In this document: positions 12,117 through 26,000 of the stretch, one piece after another
Position numbering within the stretch: the stretch's first letter is position 1
Layout of the letters: each line of letters starts with the position of its first letter
Source: Cliona cf. orientalis
Lineage: Eukaryota > Porifera > Demospongiae > Clionaida > Clionaidae
Direction: 5' to 3'
DNA: 64,000 nt
Assembly (NCBI GenBank): GCA_963930775.1
Contig: OZ005707.1
Location: 248,001 to 312,000 of the forward strand
Notes under the pieces: generated by a model
The model's database searches: none
What the model saw: the letters and a program-made list of their open reading frames with translations, nothing else
Told to the model about the DNA's origin: nothing
Program-made: the position numbers and the translations under genes

Positions 12117-14002
12117 TTAGTAAGTGCCAACTCGACTCAGTCCAATAGGAGTATACGCATGAACTTCGTCACTGATCACATTAAATCGTCGATCGTTGGG
12201 TGCAGAGGGCGAGCGTCCTTCGCCGTCCCCCATGAGAGTCTGGGCCATGTTGATCCTCTGTGAACACTGTCTCTCGATCATAGCCACCTTCCTCTTGCAC
12301 TGCATCTCAACCTCTGCGATCCTTGATTCACACTGTCTCAGGACATCCGCTCGAGCTTTCTGCAATTTCTCCTCCCACGACTGTTCGACCTCCATGACAC
12401 GATTGTCGCTGCTCTTTCTGATCTTTTCCTCGATGCAACTGACGATGTTCTCTCCGTCTTCGTTGTTCCATTTGAGTTTCTTAAGCTCGTCGGATTTCAG
12501 CACCTTTTTGTCCTGAAAGAGGATTTTTCTCAGAGCGAGACATCCGCAGCTTTCCTGGAGATTACAGCTGTTTAGCCCGGAGAGCTGCGTGGCAATCTCG
12601 ATGAATCCCTCCCGCTGTGCGATATCGATGGGAGTTTCGTTGTCGGAGTTTCGCACGTTAACTCGACATTCGGCCATCATCAGGATCTTGACCATCTTGA
12701 GGTGGCGAGCCTTTGCAGCTTCATGGAGGGCTGTGTTGCCATTCTGTAGGGAAACAGAGAGAGAGAGAGGAAGGTCATATCTTTATTCTCAACATCTGCT
12801 AGAGTAATTATTAATAATTATGTGATAGTTACTGTTTTGGATACAGGCAACCGTGTCTCTATGGCAAACAGATCCTTTGGCCCCTCGGGGCATGCAGGCA
12901 TGCAGGGCAGTACCCACCAACCAGCCAACCAGCCAACCGCACACACGCTCACAGCAGCTGGCGTCAAAGGCACTGTTATGATTATGGGATAATTGACCTA
13001 TAATTTGCTATCCCTTTGGCACGCAGTTAATTATTATCGCCTACCCTCCCCCATATACCATTATGTCATTATGACATCATAATTTTTATCACTAGCGATT
13101 CTTTGACTATACACACCTTATCTTGCATGTCGGGAGCGATTCCTGCATCGAGCAGTTCCTGTGCGATCTCGTCATGGCCCTTGGCTGCTGTCAGGTGGAG
13201 GGCGCCCATAGCTTCGCTCGTGCGAGTGTTGACGTTGCACTTTGAGGTGATTAGCTCATGGACGACTTCGTGGTGACCGTTCCAGCAAGCGAGGTGGAGA
13301 GGCGTCCAACCATCTTGTCGCTGCTTGTTCAAATCGCACTTGACCGGTACTAGCACACGGATGATTCCAGTATGACCGTTGAGGGCAGCGCAGTGAAGGG
13401 CATTGGAACCACTCTGGAGAGAGAAAGAAAGAGAGGAAAGATAAACATTATTTCACAATAATTTTAATAGTCTAAAATTTAGAGAGCTAACTAAGCTAGT
13501 GTAGGTAGTTCTGTTCTCTTTTGCTTACCCTATCTGCTGCGTTGACATTGCATTTGTTGGAGGAGAGGAGAGCTTGGATAGCAGAGACTTGGCCGCTCCA
13601 AGCAGACCAGTGCAGTGGAGTCCACCCGTATCTGTCCTGCATATTCACATCAAATCGTTTGCTGGCAACTAGCTGTTTCACGACCATGGCATGACCACGC
13701 TTTGCAGCCTTGTGGAGAGCAGTCAGACCATTCTGGAAGGAAGACAGAAGAGAGAGAGAAAAGTAAATATTTTATCATGAACTAGATATGTTGCAATTAT
13801 AAGCTTCTGCATTGGCATTCTAAGAGAGGCTGGGGTGTTTTTTTTTTTTACTTACCGAATCTTTATGAATTCCGGCTCCAGCTTCAAGCAGTTTCTTGAC
13901 ATCATGTAGCCGCCCTCTCTCTGCAGCGTATCGCAGTTGGAGTGCGAGGTTGGATCGGCTGGAGGAGATAAACCCTTCGGGATTACTGATCATTCGTTCC
14001 AT
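12117..14002 (-). CDS. Ankyrin-repeat protein with C-terminal coiled coil
   Basis: Exons 13856-14002, 13529-13732, 13117-13413 and 12117-12743 all begin and end in phase 0 and give 424 residues. Eight ankyrin repeats run from about residue 20 to 285, with typical TALHKAAKRGH, TPLHWSAWSGQ, NALHCAALNGH, TPLHLACWNGH and TALHEAAKARH turns. Exon junctions coincide with repeat boundaries. The last exon continues into a charged helix of about 70 residues with an eleven-residue period, then a short tail ending SRVGTY. Ankyrin repeats bind proteins and the helix probably oligomerises. Partners and cellular role are unknown, and no orthologue is recognised. An upstream in-frame TTG is ignored in favour of the ATG at 14000-14002. 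It is tail-to-tail with MOGS. Confidence 0.85.
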
Positions 14003-14804
14003 TCTTAGCAAAGTTTGGCTTCTAAGTGTAAGCTCTTTTTTTTCGATTTGAGTGTTTGAGTTGCAAGATTTGCTAGTGAACTAGTCTCAGAGTTCTCCTT
14101 ATATACCCCAGCTCTGGAGGGATCACACTGTAACCCCACGTACAGCTACATACGTAGCTAGCTATGCATGCACACAGTGACTTCACGACAGATTATTTTG
14201 TCTTGCCGAGGGTCGTACCTTGAACTATGAAAAACACGCTGGACGTTGTTAAAAACAGTGTTACCATAGAGCATTGTACTGGAGCTGTATCTCTGGGAGC
14301 AGTCTAGCGTGACATTGCGATCGCTACGCCAACCCTACACCTGAGACAGCTGCTGCTATATACAGTCAGAGTGCATATTATCATTGCGTACGAGTATGTG
14401 GAAGTGTCACGTATTTCACTTTACTATGAGTCTGCCACGTGATGGATAAAAACGGACGTAACTACGCAATTTTAGGATAATGGATCCTTTAGAGGTAAGC
14501 TGTTTATAACACCTGGCTGGGGAGCTGGGGGGGGGGGGGGGCTGAGGGGGGGTTCTCCTAATTGGAACTAGCGAGTGAGCAATAATTGTGAGCTATCAAA
14601 ATGGAAAATTAACGAAGGCTGTTGCGTATACAAGACAATACCAGGAATCTTGGCTAAAAAATGAAATAGATGGTATGTCAGAGATGAAAATTGAGCATGA
14701 CTGTACAAAGTTGTGATTGAGTACATGCATGTACGTTGGGAAACGGGTGATGTCGACGCTTCGCTTCGTGTGTGTCTGGATTGTGGGATATTTTCGATGT
14801 CTTG
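14003..14804. other. Intergenic region between ankyrin gene and TBC1D32
   Basis: About 800 bases contain the promoter of the ankyrin gene (TATA-like sequence at about 14098-14110, minus strand) and the likely 3' untranslated region of TBC1D32. A poly-G run lies near 14529-14540. No further gene was recognised. Confidence 0.5.
14060..14110 (-). promoter_or_regulatory. TATA-type core promoter of the ankyrin gene
   Basis: On the minus strand GGGGTATATAAGG lies about 95-105 bases upstream of the ankyrin ATG. If transcription starts 25-30 bases downstream, the 5' untranslated region would be roughly 65-75 bases. This is the clearest TATA box in the window; the other genes show none. The functional assignment is inferred from sequence and position. 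Confidence 0.5.
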
Positions 14805-17800
14805 TTATGAGAGTTGTTTCATTGATTTGAGAACGCCTTTACGATACTTGGATTCCAGATTCTGCATGAACGGTAGCCACCCTGCACAGCTGAACCCAGC
14901 AATACCCTCCTCCTGGAAATTAGATAGTTTCATGTGCGTCAAAAACAGCAAAGAATGAGTGAAAGAAACAAGAAAGATAACCTAACTTTATCATTTTCAA
15001 ATTTCCAAAAATTAATGAGAGGGAAAGCACTTTAGATGCACATGTCTATACTTCTAGACTAATGTTCTGCTCGTATACTATATATTATGACTGTTGTATA
15101 GAATGAAGTACATAATATTATAGCCAGACCTTGAGAAACACGAGTAGATTCTGTTCCTGAGTATGTCTGATGATTTTTGGTTCCAGATGCTTCAAGATGG
15201 CCACACAGAAGTAGACCTACATGCACGTCACAGAAATAAAAGCAGCAGAACTAATAATTAATACGCCAGTTATAGCACGTCATCAGGGAATAGTCCAGTA
15301 ATAATAAAACAATAGCTGAGTGCTCATTTCTAGACTTTCCAGATTACACAAAAATGGCTCCATGTAGGGGATGAAAAAACCCTGCATACCAATCCCAGGT
15401 GGCCTCAGACTGGGATAGACATGCTTAAAATTCAAATCTCCATACCTGGCGATATCGCTGATTAACAGAATCATGTAATAATGCATTCTCATGCAAATCG
15501 TGCTAGTGCTATAACAGAATATCTATAGCCCATGTGGCTCATGAATGCTAACCTATAGTGATATGAATGGAATGTGAAACTGGAATGTAATACGGCTACA
15601 GTAGGCTAGTAGTCTCTATAACACAGCATAGGCTGGGAGCAGGTGCTCTGCATGGGAAGTATTGACATTCCTCACTGCATAAAATTCCAATCATCCACCT
15701 ATAGCTAATATAATAATATAGGCAATAGGCTACAGTAGCTGCACAAGGGGGGGTGATATTGCATAAGTGAGATGCCATTGATCATGAAATTGAAGAGCAG
15801 CAGTCTTCAACACCTTGCACAACAAAGCCAGGCGGAGGAAAGAGCACTTGGACTGAAATGCACGCTTGATTCTTTGAACGACCATCGATAAAAAATAAGC
15901 AGCAATTTTGAAGAAAACACTACACCACACGTGCACACAGCTGTGAAGTATATAGCTAGCTCAAGCCTGTGGAAAAATGCATCAGGCTATGTAGAAATGA
16001 AATAGCAATCAGAATGTACAACACTTGTATATAGCTATGCCCATCACAATGATTTCAACCCACTATAATAGACTGGTCGGCAGTATGCAAAAATTGAATG
16101 GTGCACAATCTAAGATAGAGAAGATAGCAATGTAAAATAATGACTGATATATGTAATGAGATAATCCTTGCATGCTTATGACATGCAGTAGAATGATCCT
16201 CATTGATGGTGAAGGATATGAATGTTAAAGTCTAAATGGACTACCTTCCTTCTGACTTGGAATCACTTCCCTTTTCTTAGTTTCACTGGAAGTGATTCAT
16301 CATAACATTATCATTATTCAATCAAATAAGGAACCCACTGGTACCAAAATTAATACTGCATGGTCTCTTCCCATATCATCGCATGAGACTCACATAAACA
16401 TCAAATCCTCCCTATACACACTTCATGCACCCAGACATGACATGTATGCACTTCCTATAATAAGTATAGTATATGCTCTAGTACATATGATTCACTGTGC
16501 CTGTCAAGTGACATCACAATGCACCTAAACAAAACGATGGCAATTATACCATTCAGGAAGTAGAGACACCATCAAAAGCGATACGATCAATCAGCGTCAT
16601 ATCAATATCAGTACACTAGACGGCGGGAACACAGCTGCTATGGACGGATGGGCAGTACAGAGTAAACACCATGGTCTGCACTGAAATACCTGAGCATGGC
16701 TCACTCATGCACACTCAGGCATCTTGGGTGGTCCACTAGCTAGCTAGGTAGCTATAGCTCCATGCCAAGCTTGCTTGGTAGGGGTCTGCCCAAAGTGTTC
16801 GTCCGGCTATACTATACTATAGCTGCATAGCTGAGCTCACTCACCTTAATAGCCTCTCCAGACACAAAGGGGAACTAATGGACAGGAACAAGACAAAGTT
16901 CACTTTACGCACATGAATGGCTTAATTGTTTAACCAGATGGCTAACGTGACCGGACCATGGAACTTGAGCCTTCATCACTAATAACAATAATATTGTTAT
17001 AATAATACTTATAGAATAATGCTATATAATATCGTCACTGTAGGCGTAGGATCAGTCATAATATTCTCTAGTATAGCTGATACTATTATTACTATCATTC
17101 AAAGCTAGTATTCTCAGGTAAACGATGGAGATTACTTGAATTTCAAGGGAATAGACAGAGATTATGTAAATTTAGCCGCTAGCAAGGTGCTTATCGCTGA
17201 TATTGATCAGTTTAATAATCTCATATGGAGAAATCTGATTGGTCAGAATTTATAGCCATGGTACAAAGGAAAATATCACAATGTACTAGTCTTTCAGCAG
17301 ACCCCACCCTCGAGGTTGTCATAAGGTCGGTCCTTGTGATTTGTATGGGTGCATTGCCCTCATAAGCTGTTATCGGATAAGATATTGTCAGATGTTGCAT
17401 AATTTAAAAGGTATGACTTAGCTGAGCGGCAGTGCTCTAACCCATAATGAATTATTACATAATTTAAACGACAACGCTTATGATCAGGTGAGCCGCTATA
17501 TGTAGCACGAACAAGAATTACCAATTGTTGCGTAATTTAAGCGAACCTCTCGAATGCCCAGATCCCATACATTGCATACAGAGAGAGAGGATAATCTTTC
17601 AGCTGACTTGTAGAAGTAATTTGGCGGAGATAAACTATACCAGGCTGTCTTTTGACAGTCCCGATCCCCTAATTAAAAAACTATTTATAGAAACTTCTAA
17701 TATTGCATTCTGCTTATGATAATGCTCAAATGCATGTCATCAACATATCTGCTATAGCTCCAGCACACATGATATACACACAGAGAGAGAGAGAGAGAGA

Positions 17801-20026
17801 GGGGTTCTTAATGCAATGTGAATGGCATGTGACGTAGTAAGTTGGTCTTAGGATAATGGGGAATTTAAAACTTGTAAAAACACAGGAAATGATGATGTCA
17901 CAGAAACCATTGAACTCGGTCTGAAAAAGATTCAAAGCATCTGGTCCTCTCGTACTGTGCATTAATTCCAATTGAACCTGTCTCTTCTTTGAATCAAGAA
18001 GCAGCCAACTAGTTAACAACGCAGCAGCTTGAAATGGCCAGCACTAATACAGAATTTTATAGGACATTTGTATATGTGGTGTATTGTACATGTGTATATA
18101 TTGGGGGGAGGAGAGGGGGAGAGGGAGGGAATAAGGGAGGACATGGAAAAACAGACAGATACACAGATGCATAGAATTAATCTCAATAAACAATAGGAGA
18201 ACAATGTCGCCGTTCATGAAACAACATACCAGTGATTATACAATGTGTCATAAGTTACCATAAATGGGAAAGTTTATGTACATGTGTGCAGGCGGCTGGA
18301 CATGAAAATTAATTATGATGTCTTGATTGATCGTTTGAGTAGGAGGGGCAGGGGATGCAGTAGTTATTAAGAGTGGATACACGCAGTTGGAAGAGGGAGT
18401 ATCTTTATTAATTAAAGGATTCTTTGTATCGACCTTTTGTACTCTTCATCAAAAATTATCACTTTTGAGTTAATGAAACATCCAACTAGTTGCAATACAA
18501 GCATTCTGAAAATGGAAATCTTCAAAGCTGAGAATATTATGTGTATACATTTGCCACTTCTAGGTGGCCACCCCAGAGATTTTCCTGGGTCCTTGCATGC
18601 ATAAACAGATAGACAGACAGATGGACAGATGGACAGACGGACGGATGGACGAACAGACGACAGGGTCAAAGGAGAGTAGAGTAGGACGTGTATACTGTTA
18701 TGTAATACCACAAATTAACCTACAAAGCAGTCCTGACGAAGCTTTGTTCTACCAAATCAAGAAACAAGCAACTACCATAATTGATGCACACCATGAAATA
18801 CAAACTCCCAACATGAAACTAGCAGAATTCATATAATTATCATCATGGAGTGTAGGGAGCGCGCGTGTGGCCAGGATCTTAGCACCAAAACACCATCCCA
18901 GAGGCTAGGGTTGTAGGAGGACTACTGAACTGTAATACTAGAAATAATTATCCCAAGAATTGCATAACATTTCCTTATGATAATGAACTATGCATTATGT
19001 ATAACCACTCCCATCCACCCTTTGTATTAAGTCATAGTCTGAAATAGCAATATCAAGATTTTATGAAGAAAATGAGTTCTAGGATTTCTAATTGGCCAAA
19101 ATTCTATACCTTTAGCGGTGCGGATGGATATTAATTTTGATACGAAAAATCATTTTTCGTTTTATCTTGGGTGGTGAGCCAGCATCAACAATTCCATGCA
19201 AATTAGGAAGGGAAGTGATCATGATACGCACGCAATGCAATGCAATGCAATGCAATGCAAAATCAGGACATAGCCGGAATTATCCAGATGATCTCACCAA
19301 ATCATCATTTTTACGAGGTTATTGATATTTCAAAGGACAGCCAGTATAATTATGCAGGTGGCTTGGTTTAGCTTAGCTTAGCAGGGGGTAAGTTCGTGTG
19401 TAGGCTGAACTAGCAGGAGTGGGAGGATAGGCTAGGTCTGGGTGGAAGAGAGAGAGGGAGGGATGGAGGGAGGGAGGGTTAGGGGGGTCAGTCATATAGA
19501 TTGACCCCGAGAGCCAGAGGTGGAGAACACACACAGGCAGAGAACACTCTATCACTGACTGACTCACTCACAGAAGGGGCCACCTGCTGTATGCACCTAC
19601 ATGTACCATGCGTATATACACATGGTTCTAGAATGTGCCACATTTCCGCAAGTTTTATGATCAACATACATTGCTAGCATATGTACGCAACAGCTGTGTT
19701 GTTGAAACGATGACTAAAATACTCAAAATTTCCGCCATTTGCGTGACGTTTTATTAGCAGATCAAACAGCTGGGTAGTTCCAGAAATGATTGTGACATTG
19801 CAACTTTTGTGACGTCTTTCAAACCAAAGTTTTTGAACGTCAGTAAATTTGTGTTTGCAGCAGAAAGCACTAGCAACAGGTGCAGGTTCTAGAAGCAGCC
19901 GTGTCAAAAACACTGTAACAGTTGTTTTCATTTCGTAGAGTTGCAGGAAGTTGTTAACTTGTTCCATTAACTAGCAGTTAGTAGGAATCCTTAATGCTTT
20001 GAAACACATATTATTTCCTCTCTCCT

Positions 20027-20092
<66 letters not shown>

Positions 20093-23000
20093 TCTCCCCC
20101 TCCCCCTCCCTCTCTTTCTCCCCCTTCTTTCATTTTCTCTCTACCTGGTAGTCAGGTCCCATGGCGACACAAGTGGCAAGATAGAGACAAATCTCATTCC
20201 AGTTGAGAAAGTTCCAGAAACACTGCCTCACCCAGTGCTGACAGATCTGCAAAAATGTATGCACAGAGCCCATCACAAAACTGCAAATTTTTTATTTGGA
20301 ATGAACTAACTTGTGAAGGAGTGTATCCAGACATTTTGAATGCTGAGAACACCAGTGGCACTTCAGCCTAAAATTTTATTGCAGTGTACAATGTCATGAA
20401 ATAATTATCGATCACGTTCACATCCGATACAGTGTAAAATACTATTATCTGTACATTATTATATTATTATCACGGCAATCCAAGAAATTAGCTCCATCAC
20501 ACAAAAATCTAATTTTTGTAGCTACTGCTGTGAATGCTTGCACGGTGGAATGACTGTCAACACTGATGCCCTCTGAACTAATAATACCTTAAAATTAATT
20601 ATTATGGCTAATACCGATGAAACTATTCCTGACCTCAGGTCAGTGTAGGCTGTGCTTCTTAATAATTTGTAAAAGTTAATTGCTAGAAATGTCTTGTTGT
20701 TTCTGCAATAACTAGCGTTCATTCAGTCGCCCACCTTCACCTTAATTACCTGATAATCAAACCGCTAGGGCAGTAAGCTAATAGATCATTCTATAATCAT
20801 GTGGTTCATGTACATTATAATATAGTATTACCAGCTGAATCACTCGCCCTGATAACTTTTACATAACCAATTTATGACCACCAATAATGCAGTGCACTTC
20901 AGCTAAGTCATCTCTTCATGTAGTGTAGATTGTGCAAATGTACATGCATGTAGTGCTATGGTTACCTAAAGTTGAATAATATTATGCCATCTGTGTCTTG
21001 TGCACCAATGGTCGAGTCTGATGGGGTGCTCTAACTGAAGGAATTCTTCCAATTCCACAGAGTTTAATAATAATAGTGTATGCAATAATGAGTGTTATAT
21101 AATCCATTAGTGTTTACCCCCAGGGAGTGGGCTGGTTAATTAAACCATTTTGTTAACGTTAATTGATCTTAATACAAACGAAATTCCAACACTCGTGCAA
21201 TATTTCAGTAGGTGCCAGATTAATTGTTGCTACCAGCTACATACATCCTGTGAGAGGAAATCAGCCACATCCTGGGAGCAGAGGAACCCAACAGGATTAA
21301 TAATTAGGTATTTCTTTGAAGAGAAATTTCAATACCAGAGTTAATCTTCCATTTTCAGTTGCTTTTATCCCGCCCCCTCATACCATCTGCTAAATTTCTT
21401 CTATCAATGAATAGATGCCCCCTCATCCCTTAACTTACTCATCCCCACAGCCCCCCCCCCCTCTCACCCTCTCTCTCTCGCACACACACAGACCTGTAGT
21501 ATTGACTCCAGGTGGTGGTTGGTGACTGGTGTTATTGGGTGGATTCCACTGTAGGCCACCTCCGCTGACAAGTGAACCTGAACGGCAGTGAATTAAACCA
21601 AAAAGGAAATCATTAAAATCGCGACTAAACGTGAATGAGATGGTATTTCAGAATATAATTATTTACTATCGATGATTACCACTGAGGTTCCTATAGCAAT
21701 TATGTTAGTATTTAATGGACAAGAGAGAGAGGGAGAGAGAGGGAGGGAGAGAAAGAGAGAGGGAGAGAGAGAGATAGAGAGAGAGAGAGAGAAATTATTG
21801 GGGGGGGGGGGGGGGGGGGGGTTGTTGCTAGGCAGTGAGCTTGGATATCAAGCAAAAGTATCAAAGTTTAATTACAATGCTCTAAAACTACAGTAAAATT
21901 TAATTGTCAATCAGAGGAATTATGATAGGGCATCAGCATTCCACAACTGATGTGATTGTAACTGATATGGACGGTGGGGGCAAGTTGCTAAGATGCTAGC
22001 TTATGCTCAAAACAATAAAAAAAAATTGGGCCAATTTTGTCAAATTCGACAATAATTGTTAGAAATTTCTCCACAGACGGACACTTCATACACAATTATA
22101 TACACATGTATACATTTCTTTCTCTCTCTTCCTTCTCTGTCTGTCTCTCTCTCTCTCTCCAATCATCGAGCTTCTAGCCGCAGTGCTGATCTAACAACCA
22201 CAGGTATGCACTAATAGATGACTTTCTGAGGCCCTCGTAACAGGCTAGTCGAAAACTCCACAGTTCATTAAACCTTCAAAATACCGGTATACAATGTCAC
22301 CGTTGCCAGCAATCCACCATACTGCACTGTACTTGCACCAAGCGTTATTTATGCACCAGCACCACAATATCTTGCATACTTAAAGGTGTACTAGACCGTG
22401 AATATTTTGTATATTTTGTCAACAATCGCATAAAACTAACAAAACTCAGACGCACAGAGAAAGGGAGGGCAATGCAAAACACGATAAAGAGGTGATGATA
22501 GAGTGAGAAACAGACAACGATAGAGAGAGAGAGAGAGGGAGGGACGGAGGAAGGGTTGGACTTTGCTACAATTAAACATGAAAGTGTTCCGACATTTCTC
22601 TGCGGTTTTTGTTTTGTTGGGTATCCATGGTAACCACTTGTGCTGTGGTTGGCAAAAAATGCTAAATAATGGTGAACTTTAATGCTTAACCTAATAACTG
22701 TGTTTGTCAGTGTTAGCAACAACACAATATAAACAGTTAGCAAGGTGACCGAAAAACAAGTGATCTTGCACAATTATGAGATAATCTTAACCACACCCAC
22801 AAGCTCCTCCCACTTCCATAGGTGGGAGGGATTAACATGCCGACATGTCGTATATAGCCTGAGGCAGCGTGCGTGTGTGTGTGTCTGCGAGTAGCAACTA
22901 CCCAATCAGAAAGCAATAAAACTGACCAATTGGCTGGGCTAGTCATTGTCATCGAGAATTAGCTAGCATGGGTGGCAATTTAGATAAGAGATAGGAATAT

Positions 23001-26000
23001 ATCAATAATATTATTTATGCCCCAAAATGGAAATAATTTTTATCCATATACTCACTAAATATTACTGGCAAGAATATTATTATATTTGCTTGAATACAGT
23101 GGGAGCCAGCTCATTACTACAAAATTAGTAAGGGGCATAGATATACTATATTATATGACTGCTCAAAAGCTTAATTAGCACAATGAATAGGAGAGGGTGT
23201 CGCTAAAATCGAGATAAAACTTGACCAACTACAAAGGGAGTAAAGTTGTAGCCAAATACAGCAATGGTGGAGTAGAGTTCATTGGGTAAGAGATTTCTGA
23301 AAAATGAGATGGCTTTTGGATTCCTGCCTTAATTACAGGGTCCACTGTGAAATAGCTTCAAATTCACTGGAGAGATAATTTTACAGTTTGATCATAACTG
23401 CTGGGTCATCAAGAAATCTAATATGGGGCAGGCCTCCTAAACCAACCAAATTATCATTATAACATCTCTGGAAACAATCAACTTTTGAGTTCGCTGGGTG
23501 CGTGGTGAGACCACGCCAGTCCCTAAATGGTCGAGGTTATGTAAACTCAGCTTCAAATATCGGATGGCGGGGTGGGGGAGGCAGAAACAGACTGGTCTAC
23601 AGTATATAATTTCAACATTGTTGAAAAAATTCGCTATTGAATGGAGATGGATATTGTATGAAAGAAAAGGCAGATTTCAAAAAAAAAATAATAATAATGT
23701 GCATGTAATTCAGCCAAAAATTGAAGAAAAATAACTATATGTATGTAAAAATTTTCAAACACATGTATTCTTGACTCACTGAGAGGTGTAGCCTAGCCAG
23801 CCACATGTAGCCAGAGTGAAGGAGAGTGGAGAACTCTGTAGCTAGCTGGATAGTCTCTTCGAGAGAGCCTCCACAGACGAGAAAGAGAGAGGAGATGAAC
23901 CAGTCATAGCCAGGGTAGTCACCAGACAGAGACTCTGGGGGAGGAAAGCACGGGGGGAGGGGAGGGGAGGGGGAGGGGAGAGGGGGGGGAAGAGAAAGCT
24001 AGTTTTGTAAACAGTGAATGTTTGCAAAAATCACTAATGCCTTGTTGCATGCTCAGTTGAGCAACCACTGCATGGAGCTGCTCCCCCAAAAGTTTTGAAA
24101 TCATTTCACACTAAGAACTCTTTTGAACCTCCATGGTATGCGCTACATACAACATGTACATGTACATGTACACATGGCAGCAATGTGCAAAACCATGAGC
24201 GGTGTAAATTTAAAACAAACTGGTTCTGTGAATATGGCAATGTTTACAAATGCACAGAGTAGCGTGGCAGATGGCAATCCCTGTCGTGGCTATAGCTAGT
24301 TAGAGGTAGTATACCAGTATACATGCAGTGGGTACGAGACTAGCCTAGCACGCCAGGTCATGACTTCGCAATAGAACTTTGGTGTTCGATAACAAACACA
24401 GACAGCTCTCGACAAAAGAGTGAGGTACATATACATGTACATTGACTGGGCATGCAACTTATATTGCAGCTGCAACAAAATGTGTCATAGCATTAATTTT
24501 GCCCTTGTAACCAGAGATGCCTTAAGGCTAGCAAATGTGTACATGTCCAATGTCATGTGCATGCATGCATGCACATGTACATGTAGATGTGCATGCATGT
24601 GCAGATGGGCAGTTCTACTATATTTGGCACATGTGTATGCTCGAATAAGAAACAGTAGTTACTGAAGCAGGTGGCAAAAATTAATACTACTTAAGATATT
24701 TCCCTTGACTTACTGAGGCTTGTCTTCTTCCTGGAGTGCTGCTGGTGAAGGAGCAGCTGCCTTGTCCTGGCTAGAGCTCTCTCGAGCCCAATGGCCGAGG
24801 GAGGGTGAAGAGTAGAGGAGGGAGAGCTCTCCAACAAACCAAGATACTCACCGTATCTGGAATGGAACATGTATAAACATTTAATATAGAAGTTACAAGA
24901 ATAAGCTTTAAGAAATGGTTAAGTACAAAATCTACAGATTCTAACTATATACACGTAAGTATGGGATATTAGAATACCTAACAGTCAGTCCAATTCCCAG
25001 CTTTGTCATGGGAGATACTTGACCCTTGACCTCTGAGGTGTGCTGGGAGGAGGGGCTCTTCCGAGCGAAGGTAGCCACGTCGTCACAACCACTCAACACA
25101 TGGACACACTTTTGAAGAAGGAGGCGAATCACTGCAGAATCAAATGTGTTACTTTCATGTAAGTCTTGTAAATCACAGTGAGCACTCACACTTGGTGGAT
25201 AGTTGTGAGTTTGCATTGAGCTGAGAGCAGTAGAGCTGCCTGAGTGTGTGCAGCCATTCCTCTCTCTCCTTCTTCGAGGAAGCTGTTGGCAACTTGGGCA
25301 GGGGGCGCGATAGAAACTGATACAGTTCCTGGTGGCCTAGGAGGGAGGGAGGGAGATCAAGTACGTATTATAGTATTATTATTTTTGAGCTTTTCAAAGC
25401 ATGGCAATTAATTATTAACTGTGATTACAGTACTTGAATGGAGCTCACTGTCAGTGGTCTGTGTTGTAGAGGGCAAAGGTCGAGAGATTTGGTAGATAAG
25501 AGGAGCAGGGAAGCTAGAGAACAGTGGCCACGGGTAGTCCTCACCAACCTGGGGGAGGGAGAAAGAGAGCTAGAGAATAAGTTAAGAAGTCTCTGTAGTT
25601 TAGTGAGCTGTCTTGCCTCTGTAAAGTAGTGTGGGGGTAGGCACCTCTCACTCGGTCCTCCAGTGAAGTAACTGGAGACAAGAAGACGATTCCGCTCCAT
25701 GGAGCAAGCGTCAATGATGAATAAATCACTACAAAGGGAGAAATTCATAATGATAGGGGCACTTTACAGGGGGAGGAGGCAATTTGGGGAGGGGGTAGAA
25801 ATCTTTAAAAATATACATACAAAGACTCAGCAGTTTAAGGTAAAATCCAGAAATTGTATCATTTAAGGGAAGTAGGTGTGGCTTGGGGAGGGGCTAACAT
25901 TTCAACGTCGCTGGAATCGGCCATGTTGCAGTCCGCCTGGAGAGAGAGGAGGGCATCGACAAATTGGTACTCAGACTCAAGGAACAAGAAACTATCAAGG

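Noticed and set aside
22345..22773. 142-codon minus-strand frame
   Set aside because: It is low-complexity and Ser/Leu-rich, lies within a TBC1D32 intron, and shows no domain or splice support.
25640..25660. A donor site splitting the TBC1D32 exon at 25434-25728
   Set aside because: The reading frame stays open and protein-like across the whole interval, so no intron is needed there.
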